64,000 nucleotides of DNA, taken from Niastella populi (GTDB lineage: Bacteria; Bacteroidota; Bacteroidia; Chitinophagales; Chitinophagaceae). The stretch is taken from positions 62,001-126,000 of the forward strand of contig NZ_LWBP01000002.1 in the NCBI RefSeq assembly GCF_002078015.1, written 5' to 3'. The notes beneath the pieces were generated by a model. The model was not told the origin of the DNA, ran no database searches, and saw nothing but the letters and a program-made list of their open reading frames with translations. Positions 16,437-26,252 of this stretch are shown here, piece by piece. The position numbers and the translations under genes were made by a program. Position 1 is the stretch's first letter. Each line of letters opens with the position of its first letter.

Positions 16437-16814
16437 ATGAATAAAGAGATACAAAAAGAATATACGGTGTCCGTTGCGAAGAGGATCGTGGCTGGTGCCA
16501 TGATACTTTTGCTGGTATGGATAACCAGTATAAATTTTTTGTATTTGTCGAAAGATGCCGGCACGGTACTAATTTCGTGCATCGACGCCGATTGTGATGA
16601 GGAAACGGGGGTTGACTGCAACGGCGGCAACCCGGCCGGCCCCGATGAAAAATCGCCCGATGCGCCTGTCTCTATCTCTGAAGAATTCCTGCACATTTAT
16701 CACAGTCCTGTAAATCCAGACTGGATCAATATGTTCTTTCAGCATAAAGTTCATGAAGCTGAAAAACTTTGCATTTTTCATCCGGAATCCTTTTCCCCCC
16801 CTCCGGAAATTTAA
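16437..16814 (+). CDS. Small exported protein, unrecognised
   Basis: 125 residues. A hydrophobic segment at about 18-34 (AGAMILLLVWITSINFLYL) serves as signal or anchor. The exported part is acidic with a cysteine-rich stretch ISCIDADCDEETGVDCNGG, a Pro/Asp linker, and a C-terminal HxxExxxCIFHPESFSPPPEI. Its placement ahead of the SulP and carbonic anhydrase genes suggests, but does not prove, a link to that cluster. A shorter protein of similar layout, also ending in a PPE motif, lies at 20972-21265 on the other side of the cluster. No family is recognised. Confidence 0.55.
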   Translation: MNKEIQKEYTVSVAKRIVAGAMILLLVWITSINFLYLSKDAGTVLISCIDADCDEETGVDCNGGNPAGPDEKSPDAPVSISEEFLHIYHSPVNPDWINMFFQHKVHEAEKLCIFHPESFSPPPEI

Positions 16815-17007
16815 CCATATCATTATTTTTCCCATTGCAGTTAATGTTCTTTAAGTTCATCCCCGCCGTACGGGGAACGATTTTGCTTGTTGATATGACT
16901 TGTACATCTGGCTAAATAGCATTTGTTTCCAGATGCAGACCTTGTATTCAACCTGGTATCTTATTGTCAAACCGGGCAAGCCATGTGCTTCTCATAAAAC
17001 ATTTTAT

Positions 17008-18621
17008 ATGGTTAAAAAAGTAAAACAATCCGCAAGCGCCTTGCGAAATGATTTACCGTCTTCTGTAGTAGTATTTCTCGTTGCGCTTCCCCTGTGTTTG
17101 GGTATTGCCCTGGCATCTGGCGCTCCCTTATTCTCAGGTATCATCGCCGGTATGGTAGGTGGTATCGTTATCGGTGCTTTGAGCGGTTCGCAGTTAAGCG
17201 TTAGCGGACCTGCAGCCGGTTTAACAGCCATTGTGATAGTGGCCATCGGTAAACTACAGGTATTTGAAGCCTTCCTGTTAGCCGTTGTGCTGGGTGGCGT
17301 ATTTCAAATTGTACTGGGTATCATAAAAGCCGGTATCCTCGGCGACTATATCCCTTCCAGCGTTATCAAAGGCATGCTGGCCGCCATAGGTCTCATACTG
17401 ATCCTGAAACAATTCCCCCATCTGGTTGGTTATGACGCCAATCCTCCCGGTGACGAAAGTTTTAACCAGGCCGATGGCGACAACACTTTCAGCGGAGTTT
17501 ACGACGCTTTACGCCATCTTCTTCCCGGAGCGCTTATCATTGGCCTTGTTTCCCTGGCCATCATGGTGGTTTGGGAAAAAATCATTGCCCCCAAAGCCAG
17601 GATCCTGCAACTGATTCCCGCCCCATTACTCGTAGTATTGGTTGCGGTAATAATAAATGAAACATTTAAAACATCTGCAGCGGGGTTTGCCATCAAAGAA
17701 TCGCACCTGGTGAAAATACCGGTAGCTACGTCTCTGGAAGGGTTCCTTTCATTCTTCACCCGCCCCGACTTCAGCTATATCACGAATCCGGTAGTATGGA
17801 CCACCGCTTTAACTATTGCCATAGTGGCCAGCCTTGAAACCTTACTGAACATTGAAGCAGCCGACGACCTCGACCCTTATCAACGGGTAACGCCAACCAA
17901 CCGCGAGTTGATGGCCCAGGGTGCCGGTAACATGGTATCGGGTTTAATTGGTGGCCTTCCTATAACGTCTGTGGTTGTACGAACCTCAGCCAATATCAAC
18001 TCGGGCGCCAAAACCAAGATGTCGGCCATTTTCCATGGTGTGCTTTTATTGCTTTCTGTGGCATTCATACCTAAATTACTTAACCTTATACCCTTATCGG
18101 CACTGGCAGCTATCCTGATATTTACAGGTTATAAACTGGCCAAACCGTCTTTATTCGTGAGTTTCTATAAGAAAGGCTGGGATGTATTTCTGCCCTTCGC
18201 CCTTACCATAGTGGCCATTTTGCTTACCGACCTGTTAAAGGGTATTCTGATCGGCTGTGTTGTTGGCATGTTCTTCGTCATTCGCAGTAACTTCAGATCT
18301 GCCGTTCTGGTGGTAAGCGATGCCAACAGATATTTGTTCCGTTTGCGTAAAGACGTATCGTTCCTGAACAAACCAATTATCAAGAACAGGCTTGAAAAGG
18401 TTCCGGAAAATTCATCCGTGCTTATCGATGCAACCCGGGCCGATTTTATTGATAAGGATATTATTGAAGTAATTGAAGATTTCCTGAAACACGCTCCATT
18501 GAAGGGAATAACGGTGGAACTGAAAAAAAGCAATCATAAAGACCAGGGCTTTTCAAGCAATGGGTCTAATGTTAAAGTACACGCTAAACCGTTTGTAGAG
18601 GAAGAACCGGTAGCAGTGTAA
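17008..18621 (+). CDS. SulP family inorganic anion transporter with short STAS-like tail
   Basis: 537 residues from ATG 17008; a frame from 16900 adds 36 unlikely residues. It is a SLC26/SulP fold: DLPSSVVVFLVALPLCLGIALASGAPLFSGIIAGMVGG, SGPAAGLTAIV, IEAADDLDP and GLPITSVVVRTSANINSGAKTK. The last ~60 residues (VLIDATRADFIDKDIIEVIEDFL) resemble a trimmed STAS domain. Family substrates include sulfate and bicarbonate. A beta carbonic anhydrase follows at 95 bp, which favours bicarbonate in this case, by inference. Confidence 0.9.
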   Translation: MVKKVKQSASALRNDLPSSVVVFLVALPLCLGIALASGAPLFSGIIAGMVGGIVIGALSGSQLSVSGPAAGLTAIVIVAIGKLQVFEAFLLAVVLGGVFQIVLGIIKAGILGDYIPSSVIKGMLAAIGLILILKQFPHLVGYDANPPGDESFNQADGDNTFSGVYDALRHLLPGALIIGLVSLAIMVVWEKIIAPKARILQLIPAPLLVVLVAVIINETFKTSAAGFAIKESHLVKIPVATSLEGFLSFFTRPDFSYITNPVVWTTALTIAIVASLETLLNIEAADDLDPYQRVTPTNRELMAQGAGNMVSGLIGGLPITSVVVRTSANINSGAKTKMSAIFHGVLLLLSVAFIPKLLNLIPLSALAAILIFTGYKLAKPSLFVSFYKKGWDVFLPFALTIVAILLTDLLKGILIGCVVGMFFVIRSNFRSAVLVVSDANRYLFRLRKDVSFLNKPIIKNRLEKVPENSSVLIDATRADFIDKDIIEVIEDFLKHAPLKGITVELKKSNHKDQGFSSNGSNVKVHAKPFVEEEPVAV

Positions 18622-18715
18622 CCTTTACCATTCATCAATGGCCATCGCTTTTTAGCTAAACCATTCGATCGATAACCAGAGGTTGATTAATTTTATAAGA
18701 TCAAAAGGACAGAAC

Positions 18716-19351
18716 ATGGAAACATACGAAAAATTATTGCTGGAAAATAAAGCCTGGGCGTCGGAGAAAGTTAGTGAAGATCCGGAATATTTTAACCGGC
18801 TGGCTCATTTACAAACACCTGAGTTTTTATGGATCGGTTGCAGCGACAGCCGGGTACCGGCCAATGAAATAACGGGTACACAACCAGGCGAAATATTCGT
18901 ACATCGCAATATTGCCAACATGGTAGTAAACACCGATGTGAATTTGCTGAGCGTACTCGATTATGCAGTAAATCACCTCAAAGTTAAACACGTGATCGTT
19001 TGCGGCCATTATGGTTGTGGCGGAGTAAAAGCGGCAGCCACTCAAAGCGACTTCCAACCCGTTTTGAATATGTGGTTACGTAATATCAAAGACGTATACC
19101 GCCTCCACCGCGAAGAGCTGAACAAGATAAAAGATGAAGAACAGCGCACCGACCGACTGGTTGAGCTGAACGTACGTGAACAGGTGAACAACCTTGCTAA
19201 AACTTCCATCATTCAACGGGCATGGAAACAAAATAACGCCCCCGACTTACATGGATGGGTATATGGCCTGAAAGACGGGCTTATAAAACCCGTATTTGAA
19301 ATGAAAGCCGGTACGCATATCGATCCGGTATATGAATACGATAACCTATAG
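18716..19351 (+). CDS. can: Beta-class carbonic anhydrase
   Basis: 211 residues from ATG 18716, which has an AAAGGA purine box 6 bases upstream; a frame from 18683 adds 11 residues with no support. Zinc ligands C42, D44 (in CSDSR, with R46), H98 and C101 (CGHYGCGG) are all present. Reversible hydration of CO2 to bicarbonate in the cytoplasm. Its position between two SulP transporter genes suggests an inorganic-carbon handling unit. Confidence 0.95.
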   Translation: METYEKLLLENKAWASEKVSEDPEYFNRLAHLQTPEFLWIGCSDSRVPANEITGTQPGEIFVHRNIANMVVNTDVNLLSVLDYAVNHLKVKHVIVCGHYGCGGVKAAATQSDFQPVLNMWLRNIKDVYRLHREELNKIKDEEQRTDRLVELNVREQVNNLAKTSIIQRAWKQNNAPDLHGWVYGLKDGLIKPVFEMKAGTHIDPVYEYDNL

Positions 19352-19382
19352 GTTGTGCACACCATTTTAATAAGATATCGGC

Positions 19383-19415
19383 TAACGAGCCTGGGCCCCT
19401 GGTCCGGGCTCGTTA
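19383..19415. terminator. Bidirectional terminator between convergent can and sulP
   Basis: taacgagcc (19383-19391) pairs with ggctcgtta (19407-19415), with a GC-rich inner loop. It separates the carbonic anhydrase from the convergent second SulP gene. Confidence 0.65.
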
Positions 19416-19416
19416 C

Positions 19417-20769
19417 TTACACAGATACACGAACATCCTGAATCACCGGTTTCTTTACCCAGCCCAGCATTACCATTATTACAAAAATCATGATCGCCGT
19501 TAAAACCGCCGGCATAAACCCCCAAAGGGGCACTGCAGCAGCCGTATAGATCATCAATATGATATGAAACGGATTTCGCGAACTGTACACTTCTTTGATC
19601 TCTCCCCGTTTCACCATTCCATTTGCCACATATAAGAGTACTCCGCCAATACAGGCCATAGGCACCTGCTCGAGATAAGTGGCTAGAAAAGCAGCCATCA
19701 GTAATTTGAATGTAAATTTCGCAATACCCGATAACGGCGAAACGGCCCCTGCTTTTATATTAACCGCCGTTCTTGCCAAAGCCCCGGTATGCGGAAAACC
19801 GTTGAACAAAGGCGTTATAATATTTACGATACCCTGGCCCCATAATTCTTTATTGGGATTGTAAGGGGTGCCGGTATTGTTTGCCAGCCTGTCGGCCATC
19901 CGGGAACATAATAAACTTTCAATGGCAGCTACAATAAATATCGCCAGCACGTAATATACGATGTCGTATACTACAGGAACGGTTAAGGCCGGCAATTGCG
20001 GCGTTGTGAATACCGCAAAATTGGTTGGTATGGCGCCGTATTTATCTTCGATAAGAATAAGCCCGTTGTTTTTCAACAAAGTGGAACTTACAAGCCAGCC
20101 AAACCCCAGTGCTATAAGCGGGGCCGGAATAAATGCCGACAACTTTATTAAGGTTTTACAAAGCGCAAACGTAATCAGCGCAAGGGCAAACGCATACCAG
20201 TTGGCATCGGGTAAATATTTTACGGTACGTTCTATCTGCCGCAAAAGGCCATATCCTATTTTTTCTTTAAACCCGAATATTTCTCCCAGTTGAGAAAAAG
20301 CGATCACAATCGAAATACCGATGGTAAAGCCAACCACAATTGAATGCGGCACCAGCGTCACTATGCGGCCAAACTTAACAACCCCACAGATCATAAGCAG
20401 CCCGCCAGCCAATATTGAAACCAGCACAAGAAAACTATGATCATAGGTTGCCATCAGTCCGCCTATAACCGGAATAAAAGCAGCCGTTGGGCCATATACC
20501 TGATATTTTGAACCACCGAACAGGGCTCCCAGCAAACCCGCCACGGCTCCTCCAACGATGCCCTGTTCGGGCCTTAAACCCGAAGCCATGGCAAATCCCA
20601 TAGCCAGCGGAATTGCCACCATGGCAACTATTAAACCCGCGGTAAGGTCCTTGATGATATTGAGCTTTTTGTTTCCTTTCAACAGGTCTTCGTAACGTCC
20701 GTCGATCGGATTCATAAAAAAAGCGATACGGCTAAGTTTACTCTCAGACCCGGTATGCGTGCTTTTCAT
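19417..20769 (-). CDS. SulP family inorganic anion transporter without STAS domain
   Basis: 450 residues. The SulP core is seen in LTAGLIVAMVAIPLAMGFAMASGLRPEQGIVGGAVAG, VYGPTAAFIPVIGG, AIESLLCSRMADRL and NGFPHTGALARTAVNIKAGAVSPLSG. It ends after the last span with only a short tail, so the regulatory STAS domain is missing. It is not a close copy of the transporter at 17008-18621, arguing for two separate acquisitions or an old duplication. M1 or M19 could be the start. Likely a bicarbonate or sulfate carrier; context favours bicarbonate. Confidence 0.88.
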   Translation of the reverse strand: MKSTHTGSESKLSRIAFFMNPIDGRYEDLLKGNKKLNIIKDLTAGLIVAMVAIPLAMGFAMASGLRPEQGIVGGAVAGLLGALFGGSKYQVYGPTAAFIPVIGGLMATYDHSFLVLVSILAGGLLMICGVVKFGRIVTLVPHSIVVGFTIGISIVIAFSQLGEIFGFKEKIGYGLLRQIERTVKYLPDANWYAFALALITFALCKTLIKLSAFIPAPLIALGFGWLVSSTLLKNNGLILIEDKYGAIPTNFAVFTTPQLPALTVPVVYDIVYYVLAIFIVAAIESLLCSRMADRLANNTGTPYNPNKELWGQGIVNIITPLFNGFPHTGALARTAVNIKAGAVSPLSGIAKFTFKLLMAAFLATYLEQVPMACIGGVLLYVANGMVKRGEIKEVYSSRNPFHIILMIYTAAAVPLWGFMPAVLTAIMIFVIMVMLGWVKKPVIQDVRVSV

Positions 20770-20971
20770 AACAAAGTGTGTTATATTTCAGAAACTGCAA
20801 ACGATTCTTATAATGACAGCGAACCAATACTAACGGAACCATAAACGACATAATACAGGTATAGTGCAGGGTTATACATATCGGTATTAAACACGCAGCG
20901 GTATATTTTTAGAAAAAAGCAATTATTCCCGCTTTTCATTCCGGCACAATACAAAAGATGATCCGTTTTTA

Positions 20972-21265
20972 TCATGCTTCGGGAGGCTGGTCTATAAGCG
21001 CGCAATGACCTTTGAGACAAAGGCCCGACCTATGAAAGGATTGTTTTTGTTCAGCGATGGAAATTAACAGGCCTGAATAATCGAAGTAATAGAAGTGTTT
21101 ATCGAATTTGCATTTTTTATTGTCTTTTTCCTGCTTGTTCTCTTCTTCAGATTCTGCTTCTTCGCAGAATAAAACGGTTTCCATTTCAGCTACGTTGAAT
21201 AACTGGTTCAGGTTACTGTATTCAGCAAAGAGCAGTATAGCGGCTATGATCACAAAAAATCGCAT
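20972..21265 (-). CDS. Small exported protein, unrecognised
   Basis: 97 residues from ATG 21263-21265 (MRFFVIIAAILLFAEYSNL); a longer frame from 21283 only adds MGKDAE. A signal peptide is followed by an acidic/basic stretch (EEAESEEENKQEKDNKK), an aromatic segment DKHFYYFDYSGLL and a tail with two cysteines (GLCLKGHCAL) ending in QPPEA. The layout recalls the protein at 16437-16814. No function can be given. Confidence 0.5.
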   Translation of the reverse strand: MRFFVIIAAILLFAEYSNLNQLFNVAEMETVLFCEEAESEEENKQEKDNKKCKFDKHFYYFDYSGLLISIAEQKQSFHRSGLCLKGHCALIDQPPEA

Positions 21266-21434
21266 TTCAGCATCTTTACCCAATAAGGATGAAGATTAAT
21301 TAATCACGCTCTTTTAAATATAACCAGGAAACCCGGATTATAAACCCATTGTTGAAACTACAGCCTGAATTTAGTTCAACTGCTTATACATATTACAAAC
21401 GACCGTTAACCCGTTTTAAATCGACACCTTACCC

Positions 21435-21466
21435 AAATTAGCAATTTGACAATTAGCCAATTAGCT
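21435..21466. repeat. Octamer repeat tract (AATTAGCN)
   Basis: Four 8-bp units aaattagc, aatttgac, aattagcc, aattagct, followed 11 bp later by the gldA promoter box. The AATCAGC/AATTAGC words recur at 47876-47907. Confidence 0.7.
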
Positions 21467-21476
21467 ACTGGTGCAT

Positions 21477-21484
21477 TATATTTG
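21477..21484 (+). promoter_or_regulatory. -7 box upstream of gldA
   Basis: TATATTTG matches TAnnTTTG, 75 bp before the gldA ATG. Confidence 0.5.
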
Positions 21485-21559
21485 TGCCTGGCCGATGGCC
21501 GGGTGCAGCTGCACTTTTGCGTTTTTGCGCTCACATCGGCATAATTTGCACATTTACAT

Positions 21560-22483
21560 ATGTCAATTGAAGTAAACAACCTTACCAAACTATATGGTGA
21601 GCAAAAAGCGATCGACAATATCTCCTTTACCATAACTAAAGGGGAGATCGTTGGCTTTTTAGGTCCTAACGGCGCCGGTAAATCCACCACTATGAAGATC
21701 ATCACCGGTTATCTGCAACCGGATGAAGGGGAAGCCATAGTATCGGGCATTCCGGTAAAAAAGCAACCCCTGCAGGCCAAGGCCTCTATCGGGTACCTGC
21801 CCGAAGCCAACCCGCTTTATTACGATCAGTATGTTCGCGAATACCTCGATTTTATCGCCGATGTGCACCATGTGGCGCCCAGGTCGAAAAAAGACCGTAT
21901 TGAAGCGGTGATACAAACAGTTGGCCTGAGCCTTGAAAGCAAAAAAAAAGTTGGCCAGCTATCAAAAGGCTATAAACAGCGTGTGGGTCTTGCAGCAGCC
22001 CTTATTCACGACCCCGAAGTGTTGATCCTCGATGAACCCACCACCGGTTTAGATCCCAACCAGATCATCGAGATCAGGGAAGTGATAAAAACCCTTGGAC
22101 AAAACAAAACCGTTCTCTTTTCTTCTCACATATTACAGGAAGTGGAAGCCATTTGCGACCGCGTTATCATTATCAACCGCGGCAAACTGGTAGCCAATGA
22201 TAAATTAAGTAATCTGCGCCAGCAGGTAAATAACAACAACCTGTTGAAGGTTACGTTTAAAGAACAGCTGGAAGCCGCCTGGCTCGAAAGATTGAACAGC
22301 GTTCAATCGGTAAACAAGCTCGGCACTTATGAATGGGAACTGGTATGCCGCGATGCCAGTGACGCCAAAAGGCAATTGCTTGAACTGGCCCTTCAGCATA
22401 ACCTCAATATTGTTTCCCTGCAATCTGGTGGACAAAGCCTTGAAGATGTGTTTAGAAGTTTAACCAATACAGCAACCGCATAG
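21560..22483 (+). CDS. gldA: Gliding-motility ABC transporter ATP-binding protein GldA
   Basis: 307 residues. ABC motifs: Walker A GPNGAGKST (about 36-44), Q-loop region GYLPEANPLYYDQYVREYLDF, signature LSKGYKQRVGLA, Walker B VLILDEPTTGLD and H-loop FSSHILQEVEAI. The C-terminal ~85 residues carry the extra domain seen in GldA and ending in SLEDVFRSLT. GldA works with the membrane subunits GldF and GldG in gliding of Bacteroidota; these are not in the window. The assignment to GldA rather than another ABC subunit rests on overall resemblance. Confidence 0.88.
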   Translation: MSIEVNNLTKLYGEQKAIDNISFTITKGEIVGFLGPNGAGKSTTMKIITGYLQPDEGEAIVSGIPVKKQPLQAKASIGYLPEANPLYYDQYVREYLDFIADVHHVAPRSKKDRIEAVIQTVGLSLESKKKVGQLSKGYKQRVGLAAALIHDPEVLILDEPTTGLDPNQIIEIREVIKTLGQNKTVLFSSHILQEVEAICDRVIIINRGKLVANDKLSNLRQQVNNNNLLKVTFKEQLEAAWLERLNSVQSVNKLGTYEWELVCRDASDAKRQLLELALQHNLNIVSLQSGGQSLEDVFRSLTNTATA

Positions 22484-22657
22484 AGCAGCTTTCTTCTTCT
22501 TCGCTAAAAATAAGGCCGGAGAAAGAAGATTGTACTGCAAACTTTGTTTCTTTGCACCTCGGTAAACAGCCTGGATCGCTAAAAGCAAACAGGCTATTGA
22601 CAGCGTTCAACCCAATGCAGAACTTAAGGCCCTTTGGGAAGAAACGGAAGATCTTGA

Positions 22658-24037
<1,380 letters not shown>

Positions 24038-24044
24038 CGAATAG

Positions 24045-24121
24045 TTGCAAGTTACAGGTTACAAGTTTCAGGGAATCATGTTTTAACAGCCCTGCAACCT
24101 GTAACCTGCAACCTGTAACAT
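24045..24121. repeat. Heptamer arms forming a long imperfect hairpin after eno
   Basis: Left arm units gttgcaa, gttacag, gttacaa, gtttcag; right arm units gcaacct, gtaacct, gcaacct, gtaacat in inverse orientation. About 25 of 30 positions pair around a 16-base loop. It may stop or stabilise the eno transcript. Confidence 0.7.
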
Positions 24122-24138
24122 TGAAATCTGACTAGCAT

Positions 24139-24435
24139 TTGAAGATCTTCAAGAACATACCATCCTGGCTTAAAAACAAGTATTTCCTTACCCTGCTGGT
24201 ATTTTCAGTATGGTTGTTATTCTTCGACGACCGCGATATTATTACCACTCACTTCAAACATCGCAACGAACTCAGGCAGTTAGAGCATAGCCGCGACTAT
24301 TACCTGCAGCAGATAGATACCACCAGAAAAGAGCTGGACGACCTGAAACAGAACCCCGAAATGCTTGAAAAATACGCCCGGGAAAAATACTGGATGAAGA
24401 AGGATAACGAAGATTTGTTCATATTACCTGAATAA
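24139..24435 (+). CDS. FtsB/DivIC family septum formation initiator
   Basis: 98 residues starting at TTG 24139. One membrane span (YFLTLLVFSVWLLFF, about 15-29) is followed by DDRDIITTHFKHRNELRQLEHSRDYYLQQIDTTRKELDDL, a heptad coiled coil, and the family tail EKYAREKYWMKKDNEDLFIL. It is a bitopic divisome protein, partner of FtsL and FtsQ. It follows eno by about 100 bp of repeat hairpin. No ATG in frame gives a complete protein, so the TTG start is accepted. Confidence 0.85.
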   Translation: MKIFKNIPSWLKNKYFLTLLVFSVWLLFFDDRDIITTHFKHRNELRQLEHSRDYYLQQIDTTRKELDDLKQNPEMLEKYAREKYWMKKDNEDLFILPE

Positions 24436-24608
24436 GTTGTTTGGGGCCTCCTATTGCATCATTCAACGCCTTTTTTTATCTTTCCACCGAAATAGCCCTC
24501 TCCCATCCAATTTCCGCACAATAAGAGAAACCTAATATCGTTTTATAACTCGGACGGACTCCGAAATTGACTCTTTCGGAATTTTATAAGGACATAAATG
24601 GTTTGCCT

Positions 24609-24842
24609 ATGACTATTCTCTTTACACCGGAGGACCTTTTACGCTATTTGTACAAAGAAACCTCACCGGCAATGAATGCCGCAATTGAAGCTGCATTGGA
24701 GGAAGACTGGACGCTTCGCGAAAAATTAGAGGTATTGAAAGCATCTGCACGCAACCTGGACAAGATCGTAGAATCACCCAGAACAGAAGTTATTATGAAC
24801 ATCTTGCAATATGCCCGTGAATCGGCCATTGCAACTGCTTAA
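24609..24842 (+). CDS. Small conserved hypothetical protein
   Basis: 77 residues from ATG 24609 (MTILFTPEDLLRYLYKETSP); a TTG at 24567 could add 14. All-helical and acidic, with no signal peptide: AAIEAALEEDWTLREKLEVLKASARNLDKIVESPRTEVIMNILQYARESA. The layout looks like a small cytoplasmic anti-sigma-like or adaptor protein, similar to the helical module of the gene at 8558. It sits alone between the divisome gene and nth. I know of similar short proteins in Chitinophagaceae but no function. Confidence 0.65.
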   Translation: MTILFTPEDLLRYLYKETSPAMNAAIEAALEEDWTLREKLEVLKASARNLDKIVESPRTEVIMNILQYARESAIATA

Positions 24843-24936
24843 AGCTTCAGGCAGAAACCGTAGCCTGCAATAATTTAACAATCATTGGGCTACATTAATC
24901 CACTCCCTTAATTTCGCAGTCATTCTACGTAAAAGA

Positions 24937-25587
24937 ATGACCAGAAAACAACGATTCCAGTACGTTATTGATTATTTTCTGCATCACGCACCCGATGCAG
25001 AAACAGAGCTGCTGTACGATAATCCCTACCAGTTACTGGTTGCGGTAATCTTATCGGCACAATGTACCGATAAGCGGGTAAACATGACTACGCCGGCTAT
25101 TTTTGAAAAATACCCGGACGCGGACAGTTTGTCAAAAGCCACTTTTGATGAACTGTTCCCGTTTATAAGAAGTATCTCTTACCCCAATAACAAAACAAAA
25201 CACCTGATCGGAATGGCCAAAATGCTGCAGGAGCAGTTCAATGGCGAAGTTCCGCTTACGGTTGAAGAGCTTGTTCAATTGCCCGGCGTAGGCCGTAAAA
25301 CGGCCAATGTAATTACCTCGGTGGTCGACCAGCAGCCCAATATGGCCGTTGACACCCATGTTTTCCGCGTATCGGCCCGAATTGGCCTCACCCTCAACGC
25401 CAAAACGCCCCTCGCTACCGAAAAACAGCTTATTCAGCACATTCCCAAAGAATTGATCCATATTGCCCACCACTGGCTTATTTTACATGGCCGGTATGTT
25501 TGCGTGGCCCGCAATCCCAAATGCGAAAAATGCGGTATTACGGCCGTTTGCAAATATTATCAGAAGAACGTGGCGGTTAAAAAGTAA
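24937..25587 (+). CDS. nth: Endonuclease III
   Basis: 216 residues, the family length. Helix-hairpin-helix LPGVGRKTANVITSV with the catalytic lysine in GVGRKTA, the catalytic aspartate in VDTHVFRV, and the C-terminal [4Fe-4S] cluster C-x6-C-x2-C-x5-C (CVARNPKCEKCGITAVC). It is a bifunctional DNA glycosylase/AP lyase for oxidised pyrimidines. The first gene-free 70 bp after it lead into the palindromic array at 25660. Confidence 0.96.
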   Translation: MTRKQRFQYVIDYFLHHAPDAETELLYDNPYQLLVAVILSAQCTDKRVNMTTPAIFEKYPDADSLSKATFDELFPFIRSISYPNNKTKHLIGMAKMLQEQFNGEVPLTVEELVQLPGVGRKTANVITSVVDQQPNMAVDTHVFRVSARIGLTLNAKTPLATEKQLIQHIPKELIHIAHHWLILHGRYVCVARNPKCEKCGITAVCKYYQKNVAVKK

Positions 25588-25659
25588 ACTCCAAAACGGA
25601 AGGCTGAAAACCTGAAAGCCCATTACTGTTAATACCGTACAGGTATATTACCCTTTAAA

Positions 25660-26026
25660 ATTTCTGTTAGCGGAGCGCAGGCAATGTCAGATCGCACTTC
25701 ATTTCTGTTTGCGCAGCTACCGCGCTAACAGATTTCCGTCATTTGTTGTTAGCGCAGATGCATTTTCTGTCAGCGCGGACATCGCGCTGACAGATTTCGA
25801 CCATTTTCTGTCAGCGAGGACATCGCGCTAACAGATTTCGACCATTTTCTGTCAGCGCAGACATCGCGCTAACAGATTTCGACCATTTTCTGTCAGCGCG
25901 GACATCGCGCTAACAGATTTAAGCCATTTTCTGTCAGCGCAAGTATCGCGCTGACAGATTTCGACCGTTTTCTATCTGCAATGACACATTTTCCGTCTGC
26001 ATTGATCCCGCGCCAACAGATCCAGG
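25660..26026. repeat. Tandem array of 41-bp palindromic units
   Basis: Ten contiguous units: five exact 41-mers from 25762 to 25966, flanked by diverged full units (25660-25700, 25701-25740, 25988-26026) and two half units of 21 bp (25741-25761, 25967-25987). Each full unit is a hairpin: left arm tctgtcagcgcg, 5-6 base loop, right arm cgcgctgacaga, then an AT-rich link attt-cgacc. Substitutions in the arms are mostly T/C-A/G changes that keep pairing (gtcagcgc/gcgctaac). Half units carry the left arm only. Loops are not unique spacers and no cas genes are present. Confidence 0.95.
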
Positions 26027-26252
26027 TTATTTTCGAATTACAATCAGATAGAGCAAATGGATTCGAACCCATAACTTCTCTAAACCGGTCCCGCGCCCCC
26101 TCTTTCCTCCCCTTGTAGACGTTTTTCTACACTTTGCCAATAAAAAACACTGGCTACCAGATTCAAATTGAATGTAGCAGCATTAAATTCCGGAAATGCA
26201 TTGGTATGGCACCAGATTTTGACATATAACCTAAGAGCCATTCATTTATGCT

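Noticed and set aside
16861-16875. Terminator at ccccg-ccgta-cgggg
   Set aside because: The stem is only 5 bp and no T tract follows on either strand.
20808-21020. Minus-strand frame of 70 residues
   Set aside because: It overlaps the small exported protein gene, has no recognisable features and mixed composition.
25660-26026. Palindrome array as a CRISPR array
   Set aside because: The variable parts are only 5-6 base loops and short links, the units themselves are palindromes, half units occur, and no cas gene is in the window.
26057-26072. A tRNA gene on the minus strand
   Set aside because: Only the T-arm consensus is present; no 7-bp acceptor stem, D arm or anticodon arm can be built around it.
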